From positions 1,426,001 to 1,490,000 of the forward strand of contig JALGAS010000006.1 in NCBI GenBank assembly GCA_023078685.1: a DNA stretch of 64,000 nt. Direction: 5' to 3'. This stretch comes from Neopestalotiopsis rosae. Lineage: Eukaryota > Ascomycota > Sordariomycetes > Amphisphaeriales > Sporocadaceae. The translations under genes and the position numbers were made by a program. The notes under the pieces were generated by a model. That model had not been told where the DNA came from, searched no databases, and worked only from the letters and a program-made list of their open reading frames with translations. Within the stretch, counting starts at the first letter, position 1. Every line of letters starts with the position of its first letter. Of the stretch, positions 11,585 through 23,749 are shown one piece after another.

Positions 11585-13147
11585 CTTGCGCTGACGGGGA
11601 GTTCACTTTGACAACGCTTCAAGAGTACGGGTCGATATCAGCAAAAGTGATGAAATGGATAATTCTGTTTTTCCTTTTATTCTCGGCCGGCGAGAATAGC
11701 TTGTTACGAGCTGATAAATGGGTCTCGAAACACAGATGAGCAATATGAGGCATCCAGAGAGTACATGAATCCTTGGAGCCTAGGAAGGCCTTCCCTTGTA
11801 TAATATCCAAATCTTGATGTATGCTTAGAATCTCGCAATGATTCGTGACGAGCCGCCCCCTGAACTCGATTAGCCAAGGGGGCACAGTAGTGACCGCCCC
11901 CAATACCACCTATCTCCGACCCATTCAGCATGCACTGCCAGCGATTATGAACACCAATCAAGTGTCAATTGACTATAAGTTAAGGCAACATTGATGTAAC
12001 CATTGATGAGTTTTCTTTAGAGTCATCCACTTTCTCCGTGCTTGTTGTGCTTTATGCGCCGGCTGCTCAGCACTCATCCAGGGGGCTGGAAAACAAGGGT
12101 GATCGTGCCCCAAATTATCCGGGTCACAAAGTGATATGCATCAACCGTACATGTCGATCTCAAGGATTTCCTGTTGATTCCTAATATATAAGCCGACCTT
12201 TAGTCGCGAATTATGGCCAGAACGAGAAGGTGCTGCGCCCTTCCCATATGAGGGAATGCTAAAGAATACGGTAAGGCTGTGGCTGGAATCGTACCTCCTT
12301 CGCCGTCACCATTCCTCCGGGCACCTCATTCTGTCTAGTTTATTGACTTGCGGGGCTGTTTCTTCAAAGGTGCCTGCAAATATATGAATAGGTTTTATGA
12401 CGTACATGAGATGCTGATGGTCGACAGAGAGGAATATTTGTCGGCTCAAGAGCTTGTGGATGTTCTCAAAGCGACGCTTAATATCGTTTGACTCTGATTT
12501 CTCGACCACGAAACTATGCTGAAAGAGCGAATCGGCCACTGCTTACAAGAATATCAGAAGAGGCGGGTATCGTTGCGCCAACGTTGTGAAATTTGCTGTG
12601 GCGGAGGTTCCATTTCTCATCTTCCAAGCACATGGCCATGGACATACATAGAAAAGTCCCTTCTCTTGATAGAGACGCGCGCTGCCAACTGTATTACGGT
12701 ATCACTATATATACACCCACAAAAACCTCAAAGATCGGTGTGGATAGTTTCAGCAGTGGTGATTCATTTCTAGACAATACTCAAATCGGTTTGTCAAGAC
12801 CTCAATGCTGCTTAGAAGTGTATACACATGTGATTCGTTTGCGAAGCGGAACGGATCTCGGTGCCTGATCCGATTGCCTATGCAAGCGACCGGGTCGGAG
12901 CCCGGAGTTGGTTCAACATACTGACAGATATACGCGTACATACTCCGCTTTTGCAGAAAGCATTTACAGTATATGACTTCAATCATAGTTTGAACCTTTC
13001 TGTTTAGCAAACACTCAATGCTACGGATTCTTTGCCTTCACTCGGGATTCCCTTTGAGCAGAGATCCAGAAAACTCGCCTTTCCAGGAGGGGCATTATCT
13101 CAAAAAAGTGGATCAGAGTATACAGTGCTTCCCTCACTCCTCCCGCC
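11585..13147. other. Divergent intergenic region, no supported gene
   Basis: This is the shared upstream region of the membrane-protein gene (-) and the flavin monooxygenase gene (+). Several minus-strand reading frames of 70-96 codons occur (for example 12306-12539 and 12750-13010), but none shows a recognisable domain or joins to another by convincing splice sites. A degraded gene cannot be excluded. Confidence 0.45.
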
Positions 13148-14839
13148 ATGGCTTCAGTGGATGCCTCAGCCACGGGCAATGAGCTCGATGGAGCTCACGA
13201 CCTTGGCCACTCCAGAAAACAAATCATGCTCAATGCCTTTGACATGTTCACCCCCACGCATATGAATTTTGGTCAGTGGAAGGTACGTAACGACGCCAAA
13301 TACGTACTAAGATCAAGAGAGCTGATAATCCACGAAGAACCCATCAGACAAGGGCAGCACAAAGCGCGACCTTGCATATTGGATCGAATTGGCACAATTG
13401 CTGGAACGCGGTGGCTTCCTGTCCCTGTTCATTGCAGATACGTACGGAGGATATGACACCTATGAGGGCAACTTGGATAATTGTGTTTCAAGAGCGGTAC
13501 AGTGGCCTGTTTTGGATCCCATTGTGGTAAGTAATCCTGAGACGATTGGCTAGGTCTTACGCAAATTTGACCAACACATTTGTTTGAATAGCCGGTCTCT
13601 GCCATGGCTGCTGTCACCAAGAACTTGGCCTTTGGAGTCACGGGCTCTACAGCAGGCGAATTACCCTTTCTCCTTGCCAGGAAGTATTCAACATTGGATC
13701 ATCTGACCAAAGGCCGCATCGCCTGGAATATTGTCACTTCGTGGAAGAAGTCAGCTTTCAAAGCTATTGGCTTTGATAGCCCCGTCGAGCATGACGAAAG
13801 ATATTTGCAGGCAGACGAATATTTAAGGGTCATGTATAAGTGAGTTTCCTCTTCCCGATCTTTGTCTCGAAATGAGACTGTTCTCATCACCAAGAGGTCA
13901 AATGCTGAGAAATATTCGCACAGGCTCTGGGAGGGATCCTGGTCCAATGACGCCATCAAGAAAGATGCCGAAAACGACACATACACGGACGCCTCCAAAG
14001 TCCGCATGATCAAGCACCACGGCAAGTACTTCAAATTAGAGACCAAGTTCATCGTCGATCCATCACCCCAGCGAACCCCTTTCTTGTTCCAGGCCGGCAC
14101 CTCGGCCGCTGGTATCGCCTTTGCTTCCCAGCACGCCGAGGGTATTTTCCTGGGCGGCTTCACCCCTTCGGCCACGGCTTCTAAGGTGGCCGGGATCCGC
14201 GCCGCGGCCGCGGCCAAGGGGCGCGATCCCCGAAGCATAAAGTTCTTCAGCATGGTGGTTCCCGTTCTCGGCGCCACGGACGAGGAGGCGCAGGCCAAGC
14301 TGGCCGAGATCAAGAGCTACGCCAGCACCACGGGCGGCCTCGTCTTCATGAGCGGCCTGACGGGCATCGACCTGTCGCGCGTGCCGCTGGACCAGGAGCT
14401 CAAGACGGCGGACAGCACCGACGCCAACCGCATCCACAGCCAGCTGGCCGGCATGACCGAGGACCACGAGACCAAGTGGACGCCGCGCAGCGTGGCGGAG
14501 CGCGCCTCGCTCGGCGGCCTGGCGCCGCTCATGGTCGGCACACCGGTCGCTGTCGCTGACGAGATGGAGCGCTGGATGCGCGAGGCTGAGATTGACGGGT
14601 TTACGATTGCACAAATGACGGCTCCTGGGACGTTGGTGGATATGGTCGACTTACTCGTGCCCGAGCTGCGGCGGAGGGGCGTCTATCCTGAAGTGAACAA
14701 GGGTGGCGATGAGGGACTCTCGATGAGAGAGAGGGTGCTTGGCAAAGGGCAAAAATGGTTGCGGGATGATCATGTCGGCAGCACGTATAAGTACGATGTT
14801 TACCAGGAAGAGCCATTTCAGATGGAGGACACTCTTTAA
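13148..14839 (+). CDS. Flavin-dependent monooxygenase, NtaA/SnaA/DszA type (LLM superfamily)
   Basis: Bacterial-luciferase-like FMN-dependent monooxygenase related to nitrilotriacetate monooxygenase component A and DszA. Such enzymes oxidise small organic substrates using FMNH2 from a separate reductase; the substrate here cannot be read from sequence. Four exons, 13148-13282, 13338-13526, 13592-13839 and 13924-14839, give 495 residues, usual for the family. Family hallmarks are the N-terminal MNFGQW block, LFIADTYGGYD, the TGSTAGELPF strand, the GRIAWNIVTSW block, the DERYLQADEYL helix, LWEGSW, then HHGKYF and PFLFQAGTSAAGIAFA. Introns use GTACGT, GTAAGT and GTGAGT donors. Exon 4 is strongly GC-rich at third positions, unlike the AT-rich flanks. 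It runs towards the HET-domain gene with a 304-base gap. Acquisition from bacteria is common in this family but is not shown here. Confidence 0.9.
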
Positions 14840-15143
14840 GACGCTTTGTCATGGCCGTATCTGAGCTTTCAAGAGAGATAAGTTACATCTGTATATTAGG
14901 ATCATTGCATACATTGCTGTAGGCAGTCTGTGATAAGACATACATGGGATTGCAGCCTGGAGCATTTGGTTGACTTGCTGGCATGTGATTCTTGATATTG
15001 GGAAATAAATTGAATAGTCAATCAGTCTAGAGAAACAGAGAACGCTTGATAGGGAAGTGAAGAGTCAATTCGGTCTTCACTTAAGTAGTCCGTGGTTCAA
15101 AATTTCGTAGCAATTACCTACGATATTTGTTTCTCGTAAACAA
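14840..15143. other. Convergent 3' intergenic region
   Basis: About 300 bases between the stop codons of the monooxygenase (+) and HET (-) genes. It is AT-rich, with an AATAAA-like motif near 15003 that could serve the monooxygenase transcript. No gene is seen. Confidence 0.5.
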
Positions 15144-17378
15144 TTAATCTGCGCTGAGTGAGATATATGTCATGTCACCAGGGTTCATCTTATACGAATG
15201 ACGATCTCCTTTCGGCCCGTGTCCAGTTGAAATACAACAGGCACCCTCCAGGACATGCTTTCCTTCTTCAACCTCTGACGCGTAAATCAAGATGCCGTCG
15301 TCCGAAGGAGGGCTTGTCTTATCTTCAGCATCGACAAGTACATATTTCTTACCTGACTTGCTAACACACCCCGAAAACATTACCGCGGATTCTTCTCCAC
15401 TTGAGAGTCCCAAGCGACAAAAACCTTCAGCTAAATTCCCACGCTATTTCGGGTACAAGTTGTCTCCAAACACCTCAACTTCGTATACCCTCAGAATCAG
15501 CCTCCCATTCTGATCGACCATTGGTTGCTCGATATTATGAGGAATCCCTCTTGTAAAGACATCAAAAACAAGCCATCTGTTCGAGTAATAGGCCTCAGGG
15601 ATCCAAGATCTCGGCTCTGGGGCTGTCCATCCGTACAGTAGAACCTCTGCACCGAGGGCGCCGCTGCGTATGGCCTCTCGGTAGGCATCTTGAAGGTCAC
15701 TGACCATGTCTGTTCGAAAAGAATCTGACGATAGTGCCAGACCAAGTATACCGAGAATCTTATCGCGAGGCTCAGCACATTTTCTTAGTTGTGTACTCTC
15801 TATCAATCCAGCTAGTGGCGTCCTGATATCGTCCACATTAGGAGCCCAATCGTGCCGTTTGCAGGTTGTCCACGAGCGCACAAAAACGTTTTTGTACTCC
15901 CATGTTGCTTTACTGCCAACCTCTCCCCATGGTAGATGCGACAATTCAAATTGTTGGTAATATGGCGGCAAACCAATATCACATCTCATAGGCCGCGAGT
16001 AATTCGCTGCCCAAGACGAAAAATTCAACCAGCACGCACTCAATCCAAGATTTTGGCCAGCGACCCAGACTTGGGGGTTCTTGCTCAAGGCCCCTTCTTG
16101 ATAGGTCCAGACTCTCTCGTGCCAAACATCTTGCTTCCATCTCTCGAGGCCTTTGTATGCCCGAAGTCGTTCTGGTATAGCTATCAGATGTCTGCTCGGC
16201 TGGAGGATCGGGACATCAACAACTTCACTAGCCGGACAGATGAGAGTTGTATGTGCTCCGGCGTAATATGACCCCATAAGAGGAATCTCTGAATTCTTTT
16301 CGGTGTCATCCTCTTGATCGATGCATTCTCTGTCGACCCACAGAGCCGCCGGACCTCCGACTGCAGTAGCATACTCCTGCATTTTTGGTATTGTAATGCT
16401 CGCGCCGAACTCGCTCCAAAGATACGAAACTGCCGTGTACGCACTGTTTTCGTCAGGATCGCCTAACAAGTGTGTTGGTCGAACAATTGTGTGGGCCACT
16501 GTTTTCTCTTGTGTGGACTTGGTAGGAATGATCCAACAGGCAGGGCAAAGTGATTTCACTTCTGCAGATCGCACAGCCCTTACGTAGGACTCCATTCCCA
16601 TGTCTCGAACATCAATGAAGCCATTTTGAACAGGCCAGCGTATGTAAAGCATATCCAAGACGTCTGCCGGCATCCAATGACTGGCCCCCGAGGCTACCGC
16701 AAATTTGTCAACAGAACCGACGAGCCCAGATGTCACTGCCACTCCAACTAACCACGTCAATGAACTCAATGAACTCAATTTCCAGTCAATTTGCCACTCC
16801 TCATAATGTAGCACTACAATGAAAAGTAGCTCCAGTGCCAGACCAACTCGGCCAAGGCAGCGCGACAATACCATATTGCTAGTATTGTACACGATTGTTG
16901 CTATCTCTTCCTTCCCAGCGGTCACGGTGATTTCAGTTTCCATGTCGTTTCGCACCGTTTGTACATATATCTCGCGAATCAAGGTCCAGGTCTCGTGCTG
17001 ATCTGCGCCATCGCTGATGAATATACATAAAGTATCTGAGTTTGGAAGAGCTGCTTGGTTATAGTCATGGTCTGTTTGACCCACGAGAATGTATTTGGTG
17101 AACGGCTCGTGAGATCGGCTACCACCGATCTCTTGACAAGCTCGTGCTCGTTGTTCTGGAAGCAGCGGGACTTCTTTACAGCCGCGCAGAACGGCAGCGT
17201 TCGCGTCGCAAGCTAAGAAGATTCGACAGAGTGCGTCAACATCATCCAAGCTGGATCTGGATTTATCTTTTAGGAGGCCAAGGTCAAGGCCCAAACGCGA
17301 AGCTATGCGCGACGCCTCTTCGAATTCGGTTTTTGTGCGGTTTCTGTACCGAACGTTAACCTCTCTGATGGTAATCAT
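15144..17378 (-). CDS. HET-domain protein with long N-terminal extension
   Basis: HET-domain protein; the family includes heterokaryon-incompatibility and NLR-associated death effectors of filamentous fungi. The HET core spans about residues 312-450: AYTAVSYLWSEFG, LWVDRECIDQEDD, IPLMGSYYAGA and VWHERVWTYQE match its three conserved blocks. C-terminal to this are RTPLAGLIE and PRDKILGILGLA, typical of HET-6-like proteins. The first 270 residues are unlike the core and contain two hydrophobic stretches (about 177-191 and 205-222) that may be membrane-associated. The model has two exons, 17378-15457 and 15399-15144 (725 residues). The 57-nt intron has a weak donor (GTACCC). If it is unspliced, the protein ends at residue 644. 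Strain-variable HET genes often lie in accessory regions, which fits its neighbours. Confidence 0.85.
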
Positions 17379-18143
17379 GCTGCAACAGCCTGTACGTTTC
17401 TTACTGCAATTCCACTAGGGCCATACCGCGAGCAAAGACGATAAAACCGTCTTCAGTCGCTCTTCAGTCTTGTTCATGAACAGACACACAGTTGATCGAC
17501 TTGGAGTAATACAAGTTCCTCGACGGCGACAGATGCTGCAAAAATGGAAAGCTACTCTTTCCCGATATTAGGGAGATAAAATGTGAAGAATTCAGAGTCA
17601 GGCTGCCTCGCAGGATCGCAAGCAGCACAGGGACTATGCATAGCCGAGAGTGGCCCCATTTAATAGGCTGCGCTGGAAAGCTGGCCGCCAATCACTTGTC
17701 AATTATCAAGATTATGCCTGTCAATAAGTATTGCAGATGCTTGGGCTTTATTGAGATATAAATATTCTCTCCCCTAAGACAAGAGACATCATCTACCAAG
17801 GAAATTATGTATTTTTGAGGAGCTCGGCCGCCTCCTTGCAATGTTGGTTCTCACTCGCCAAGCTACTTATGCTTGGTTATAACTTTTCTCACATTTCGTC
17901 TAGCCATTGGCTTGTGAGTCTGAGGTATCGCATCTAAGCCGGCCTCTTGAAGCCTTCCGGAATTCGCATTCCCTTGACAAAATCTGTCTGTAGCTTTTCC
18001 ACAGGCGGCATGCGTCCTTTACGCAATTTCAGTCCGGCAATCTCTAAACATGATGAAAGAACCGCTGCAATGACTTAAGTCATTGCAGCCAGCTAGCAGT
18101 ATATCTGTAACTGTTGCCGAAATGAAGAATGTCCGTGTCAGTG
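17379..18143. other. Intergenic region upstream of the HET gene
   Basis: AT-rich sequence between the HET start and the DUF7918-gene stop. No reading frame has coding character. It presumably holds the HET promoter and the 3' end of the DUF7918 gene. A short palindrome-like pair (ATGACTTAAGTCAT) lies at 18070-18083. Confidence 0.5.
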
Positions 18144-20001
18144 CTATAGTTCCTCGTCGTCTTCGTCCTTGGGCCCAAACACTGCTCCAGAGAGAGATTG
18201 TGGAGCGTTGTTTGCTTGTTTTTCTGATGTAGCCCTACCAAGCACATCGCCCAGAGCGCTCGGGAAGCCTGCACTTCGATCATGCCCCAAAGCATCCACA
18301 CTCGCCCGCTGCTTCTTCATTGGGCTACCCAGTGCCGACTCAGTGGACATGGACGCACTCAATAGGCTTGAGACGCCAGCAGCGGGTGCGATGTTCGAGG
18401 GAGCATCTGTGGGCGTAGTCTCGTTTGTCGCACCTAGTGATGGCGACTTCAAACTTGGTGGCTCGGCTGAATGCTGTCTCTTAAGCTATTTCCAATCATG
18501 TTAGCATCACGTCTGTAAAGACCAATCATTTACATTGAAGAGTTGCCACTTACGCGAATTCTGTCGATACCGGCCTTTAGTTCAGCTTGGATTTCGGCAT
18601 CCTCTGGTCCAAGCTTAGTTTTGTCGACTTTGGCGTCGTACTCCTGCTCCATCTTGCTCAATGGATTCGAATTCTCGTCATCGTCGTCACTATCTTCATC
18701 CATGGCACCATTGCTCTTCTTGCGCGACTTGCGACGCTCCGTCTCTTGATCTCGGAATGCCGAGAATCCCACAGTACCCTCCTTCTTCAAGGGACCCAGA
18801 TTTGAGAAATCGAGTTGGGTACTGCGGCGCTTCGCACCGGGCGTAGTAGTCTTGGTATCCTTGGCCGAAGGCAGGATACCCATCTTGGAAAGTTGACCTG
18901 CGCGTAAAATTAGTTATGCCTAGACGAGCGCATTCTCTCTCTGAGCAGGCAAAACTTACGTTGTCCACGGTAGAAGAAAGTAAAGACAGCATAAGGCTTG
19001 TCAGGACCGTCAATGCCAGTGACTGTTTGCGTACTTATTGTCTTGGGGTCCAAGGTCTTGGGCTTCGCAAAACTCGTGGTGTGCTCGACATCGGCATCAA
19101 TACCGTTGCTGCCAGCTTGCGCCGCACCGCCCGTCTCGTCGTCATCGTCATGGGCGTCGAATTGCGGCGAGTACTCTCCCTTCTTGATCTCGCCAGACGC
19201 AATCACTCGGAACATGGCGACCTTGATCTGGCCGGTCGCCTCGGGAGGTTCATCGTCATCGTCGGACAGAGAATCAGACCCCGAATCGATCATGCCATCG
19301 TCGAGGGAGGGTTGCTCACTACTGCCATAGGCAAGCGTGTCGCGCGATCGGTTGGATTTGTCCATGTCCAAGCCTCCAGACACGGCAGACTTTTGGCGGC
19401 GATGGCGGCGCTCAAACTTCTGTCTCCGCTTTTCAACCTTTTCCGCGGCGTCGTGGCCTTGCAGGTCGAGGCCGTTAAGCCATCTCTCCAAGCCGACTTC
19501 CCGGAAGAGAAACTCGCGCTCGGCGAGACCTCCGCCCTCGCTGCTAGGCACCTGAACCCATCTGCTGTTGACCCAGGTCTCCTCGCCAGGGCGCAGCAGA
19601 GTAGCGACCTCTTCCTTGGCGCGGCCGTCAAAGTAAATGTAGGCGGCTATCGTCTCATTCTCCGAGTTGGTCATGGGAATGTAGGGGGTGACGGTATTCG
19701 CATGGCGGGAGGGATCGGAATTCGAAGACGGAAGTGGCCCGGCGAACAGCGGCTTGGGGTTTGGATTCTCGGGCGAGGGCTTGGGCGAGGTGTAGGGGAT
19801 TGCATGGCCGGGAGTCAAGAGGGTGATGGAGATGGCGAAGCGGGCAGGCTCATGCTGCGAAGTATCCGGGTTGAGCTGCGGCGAGGGCACGGGAATATAG
19901 GTGCTGATGCGTGACATGCGAGATTGCTTCTGCATGCCGTGCTCGGAGAGCGGGGCTCCATTTGCGTGAATGCTCACGGCGATGCCCTTGAAGCAGGGCA
20001 T
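18144..20001 (-). CDS. DUF7918-type conserved fungal protein
   Basis: A conserved but uncharacterised Pezizomycotina protein. Three exons, 20001-18960, 18897-18554 and 18485-18144, give 575 residues. The N-terminal globular part begins MPCFKGIAVSIHANG and contains the blocks TVTPYIPMTNSENETIAAY, YFDGRAKEEVATLLRPGE and AEREFLFREVGLERWL, which I associate with the DUF7918 group. After about residue 190 come a basic stretch (RRQKFERRHRRQK, a likely nuclear signal), acidic Ser/Asp runs and a final domain segment with VFTFFYRGQ. The rest is low-complexity and charged. The ATG at 20001 is chosen because the upstream open frame (to 20403) has no ATG and is Gln/Pro/Ser-rich leader sequence containing CTGG repeats. 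The role is unknown; the composition suggests a nuclear protein. Confidence 0.85.
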
Positions 20002-21762
20002 CGTGAATGATTTTGGGCAATCAGTAGAAAGTGGGACAGTCGGAGCAGCAGATCTGCCAAGCGAAGTCGGGCCCGTGAAGCAAGCGCAGTGTTTGTTTGG
20101 GTTGGAAGGTTGTGCGTGCTTCTTTTTCGGAAGGGGGGTAACTGTATGGTTGGTTGGTGGTAATGTTTTCGAAAAGTCGCTGGTTTGGCTGGTTTGACTG
20201 GGCTGGCTGGCTCGCTGGCTGGCTGGCTGGCGGGGAACAGTGCCGCGGGTTTTCTCGTGGACGGTTTCTAGAAGCGTTTGTGCTGCTAAAAGCCAAATCT
20301 GGTGGTGATGTTCACGAGGCCGCGGTGGGTGCCCAGGTCGGTTTGGGACGGTGTAGATTCGAAGCTCCAATTTCGTCGTATCGGCGCGGGTGACTTTTGA
20401 CACTAGCCGCAGTGGGCGGGCGGTCGGGGGTGAGCTTGCCAGCGACGATGATGTCGATCTACTCTAGTAGATACTGTAGATACCGGGAAAGAAGAAGGAG
20501 ACCATGATATGGTTACGCAGTGTGCTCTCTCTTTTTTCCCCCGTCAGCTGGGGGTGGGCCTTTGGTGAGAGAGGAACGAAACAATGCGGCTCATGTCACA
20601 CCAGCTGATGAGGCATGTCAAAGTAGGTAAGATGCAACTTTTGTGACTGGGTTTGTTCTTCCCCTCGTCGACGACTTTTGCGTGGGTGCTGCTGGTCTGG
20701 TGCTTGCTCAACTTGCCCGCTGCTTGGTGCCCGCAGTGGTGTGAAATATCTGGGCGGGTCAGATGCTACGGTACATGGACAGGGAGCGAGGGGGAGCTAC
20801 GGTGCAGTCCAGTCTTCTGTAATCTACCACGTTAGCTGGTAGTAGTGCATTGTAGCGCCGGGCCAATGAACGCTACTGCTATCATGTCCCGCCGCGGAAA
20901 AGTACCTGTTGGTGGGATGGTTGAAATCAAATGCTGAGCTACAAACTAGATAGAGTAGAGAGAGCCGCTTGTTTAGAGCCCGCGAACGGATGTAGGCGGT
21001 ATTTCGTAATGACTTTTTGTATTTCAATTGCTGTCACTGTACGGAGAATTTTACAGCACGAGGTAGTGTGGTGGGTTACATTGATAAATGTCCGGTAAAC
21101 TTAGAAGAGAGGAACATGTACTGGGATATCCAGATGTCAAGGTAATAGGAAATATATGTGTGACCTACTTTATGAAAATCGCAGAAGAGAGAGAAAATTA
21201 GGAAAATTTGAGTCGCGTTTCCACTCACCAGCATTTCACAAAAGTCCCGCGCAACGGGGTTACAACGAGGAGATCGTGTTAGCGACGCGAACACGTCAGT
21301 CGAGCCGGGTGAAGTGTTTTCGCCCATGGCCCCGCGATTGTGCTGTCCCTCGTTGGCAGAGTTACTGAGACCTTTGCCAGGGGTTCCCGTTACAGGAGAG
21401 CTGCAAATAGTGGGCCACTGTCATTGAGAGAAGAGACGAGAACCTCGATCATCCCTGCGCAAGGGAAGGTTAATTCGTGATTGGCTTGAGATTTTGTTGA
21501 AACTGTGAGGTGGTAAGAAAGACGTTGAGGTACTGCGTATAATTTAATAAATTGCATCAGGATGGCGCATTTCATTTGCCAATCAAGCCATGAAAGTATT
21601 GTCACCCAAGCAGAACACGGGATCCTTTGTAGCCACACTTATGATAATGGAAATATATCAGAACAGTGTCCATATACTCTATTCAATGGCATACCAGAAC
21701 ATCGAATATTCTGGCTAGTGGAAAACGGGGTATCTCTGAACAGAAAATAAAGCCACCAAAGC
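20002..21762. other. Upstream region of the DUF7918 gene
   Basis: About 1.8 kb between the seipin stop codon and the DUF7918 start. The 400 bases next to 20001 look like a transcribed leader or promoter, GC-rich with CTGG repeats at 20201-20231. The rest shows no coding signal; reading frames of 60-80 codons here are scattered and overlap on both strands. Confidence 0.5.
20201..20231. repeat. CTGG tetranucleotide repeat
   Basis: Imperfect tandem CTGG units, interrupted once by CTCG, lying 200-230 bases upstream of the DUF7918 gene start. On that gene's mRNA strand they read CCAG. This is a short simple repeat, probably within the 5' leader. Confidence 0.8.
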
Positions 21763-23317
21763 TCAGTATCGCTCTCCCGACAACCTTTTACGAGCGACTG
21801 TTTTGCTCTTGCCATAACTGCTTCCGGTGCCCTCTCCCTCGTCGTCCTCACCGTACCAGGACTGTTTGGTCGGCAGATCTCGCTCCATGCTCTCCTCCTT
21901 GATCGGCTTGCGGTCGTAGTCATCATCGTCCTCGTCCTTTATCGCCAAACCTTTGCCCTTGACGTCTCGTGAAGTTGCGGCTGTCATGTACTTTTCCTCT
22001 TCGCTTTCTTGTTTCGTTATAGCCCTGTAGTCGTAGCCCTCAGTGTCACCATCATTCTCAATGGAAGCTATTGCTTTGCCTTCTTTGTCTTGCTCGCCCC
22101 AACCAAGGCAGTAAGCCAGGGTCAGCCAGGCGAAACCCAACCAGAGCATCTCAGCCAGCCAGAAGAATGTGGTGCCTATGACGAAGCCAATGATCCGGTG
22201 GTTGTACATGAGCCAACGTACGCCAGTCAGGCGGGCGACGAGCTCGACGCTTGCTGCATACGCCTGGAATGTCTGGCCAGCCTGTACGTCGAGAAGCAAG
22301 CTCAGCGGTAATTGGTCCCTGAACTGGACCAGCTCGCCCATGGGAATTTGCAGCTCAACGCGGTCGCTCGCCGGCGCCACAATATGCCACGCCAGAAATA
22401 GCACCCGCCCTGCAAGGGATACCAGCGGATCCGTGTAGGGCATCAGTGCTGGTCGTCGCGAGCTGAAGACCACGTTGGACGAGCTCACATGCTGATATGG
22501 GTCTTCAGGGATGGTGAAGGACTGTGCTGGATTCTCGAGCGACAACTTGGTTGCGAACAACGCCACCATAAAGTTACCGCGGTCGACATTCGACGGTGAC
22601 CGCGGCAGCGTGAGGGTAACAGTTACATCGTAGGCCGTCTCCAGCATCAGGTCCTTCTTCAGTGATGCGACACCGAAAGGATTTAGGCCAGCGCTATGGT
22701 GTAATTTAGCATGTGAACAGACTTCTTTGGACATGTACAAACCGGCCCATATATGCATGTGTATACGTACTTGTACTGCAAATGGATCGGTATGGAGACG
22801 ACTTTCTTAGGCACGTAGGTGTAGTAGAAGATCGGATACGCAGTCGCAGCCACGAGCAGCAGAACCGCAGAGGTCACAGCAAAGAGGAATGTGCTGATGT
22901 AGACTCGTTGCGCCGTCGGCGTCGTGGCCATTCGAATGGGCTTCTTCACGTATTCCTGTTGCCGGCATCCTATTAGTCCTCAAGTTCCTCGATCTGCATA
23001 GACCTCCACCCGTTTGGACGTACCATATTGACTGCACCTGCGCCTCTTGGCGCGACAGCAGGAGAAACTATCTCCGAAGCTTTGGACGGTGAGTACCGAG
23101 GAGGTCGGTGGTGGTTGCGAGTGGTGAAAGGGATAAAGGCCGGTCGATTTTGGGCCGGAAATCTTGTTATTGGACTCGTCGCTGTAGCTGTGTCGGGCGA
23201 CATCCCTGTCCCGTGTCTCTCGTTAGTGCCCCGCGGCAAGACGGTAGCGACGTCATGGCCGCAACTCTCTTCTGTAAGCCAGGGGCTATAGTGGTCGTCT
23301 GCATCTAGATCCATCAT
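21763..23317 (-). CDS. Seipin (lipid-droplet biogenesis, ER membrane)
   Basis: Seipin family protein (Sei1/Fld1 in yeast), an oligomeric ER membrane protein at ER-lipid droplet contacts that controls droplet formation. Three exons, 23317-23024, 22955-22771 and 22693-21763, give 469 residues. The first membrane segment is at about 117-141 (YISTFLFAVTSAVLLLVAA) and the second at about 327-357 (IIGFVIGTTFFWLAEMLWLGF). Between them is the lumenal beta-sandwich, starting with the family block AGLNPFGVASL and including YDVTVTLTLPRSPSN and RGNFMVALF. An extra N-terminal cytosolic region of about 98 residues (Pro/Ser/Thr-rich, exon 1) and an acidic, Lys-rich C-terminal tail extend beyond the core, as in many filamentous fungi. 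Two ATGs are adjacent at 23317 and 23314. It lies head-to-tail with the F-BAR gene, 432 bases away. Confidence 0.93.
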
Positions 23318-23749
23318 TGCAATAACTGAACACCTGTGCTACAGAACGTCGATTGATAGGTACTTGGGTATGTCCTTGGATACGAAATGCAACAATCACT
23401 CCAGCTGTAGCAGATGGAAAACAGCAGGACCAAGGACATATGTATATCTTATCACGACTGAAGTCTATGAGCACGAAAAGAAGAGTAACTTTTATATATC
23501 GAAAATGCATTTCATTGACAACTCCTGCCTTAGGTAACCCCCTTAGCCTCATTATATGTATGACATGACTTACACGCCTTGCAGCGAATGACACCTTTGC
23601 TGCAAAGGCAAGAACAAGAAGAAAAAGGACATCTAAACAGAAAAAGGTATGCTTTGCCAAACCATTCGCACAAATGCAATTCGCTGTACATTGTCTTTCT
23701 TGCAAACACTTCCTCAACATGAAACAAAAGCAGATACCGGGAGGATATC
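23318..23749. other. Short intergenic region between the seipin and F-BAR genes
   Basis: 432 bases between the stop of the F-BAR gene (23750) and the start of seipin (23317), both on the minus strand. It must hold the F-BAR 3' end and the seipin promoter. No coding signal is seen. Confidence 0.5.

Noticed and set aside
12306..13010. Minus-strand frames of 77 and 86 codons as a possible decayed gene
   Set aside because: No domain, no consistent splicing and no recognisable relative; recorded as unannotated intergenic DNA.
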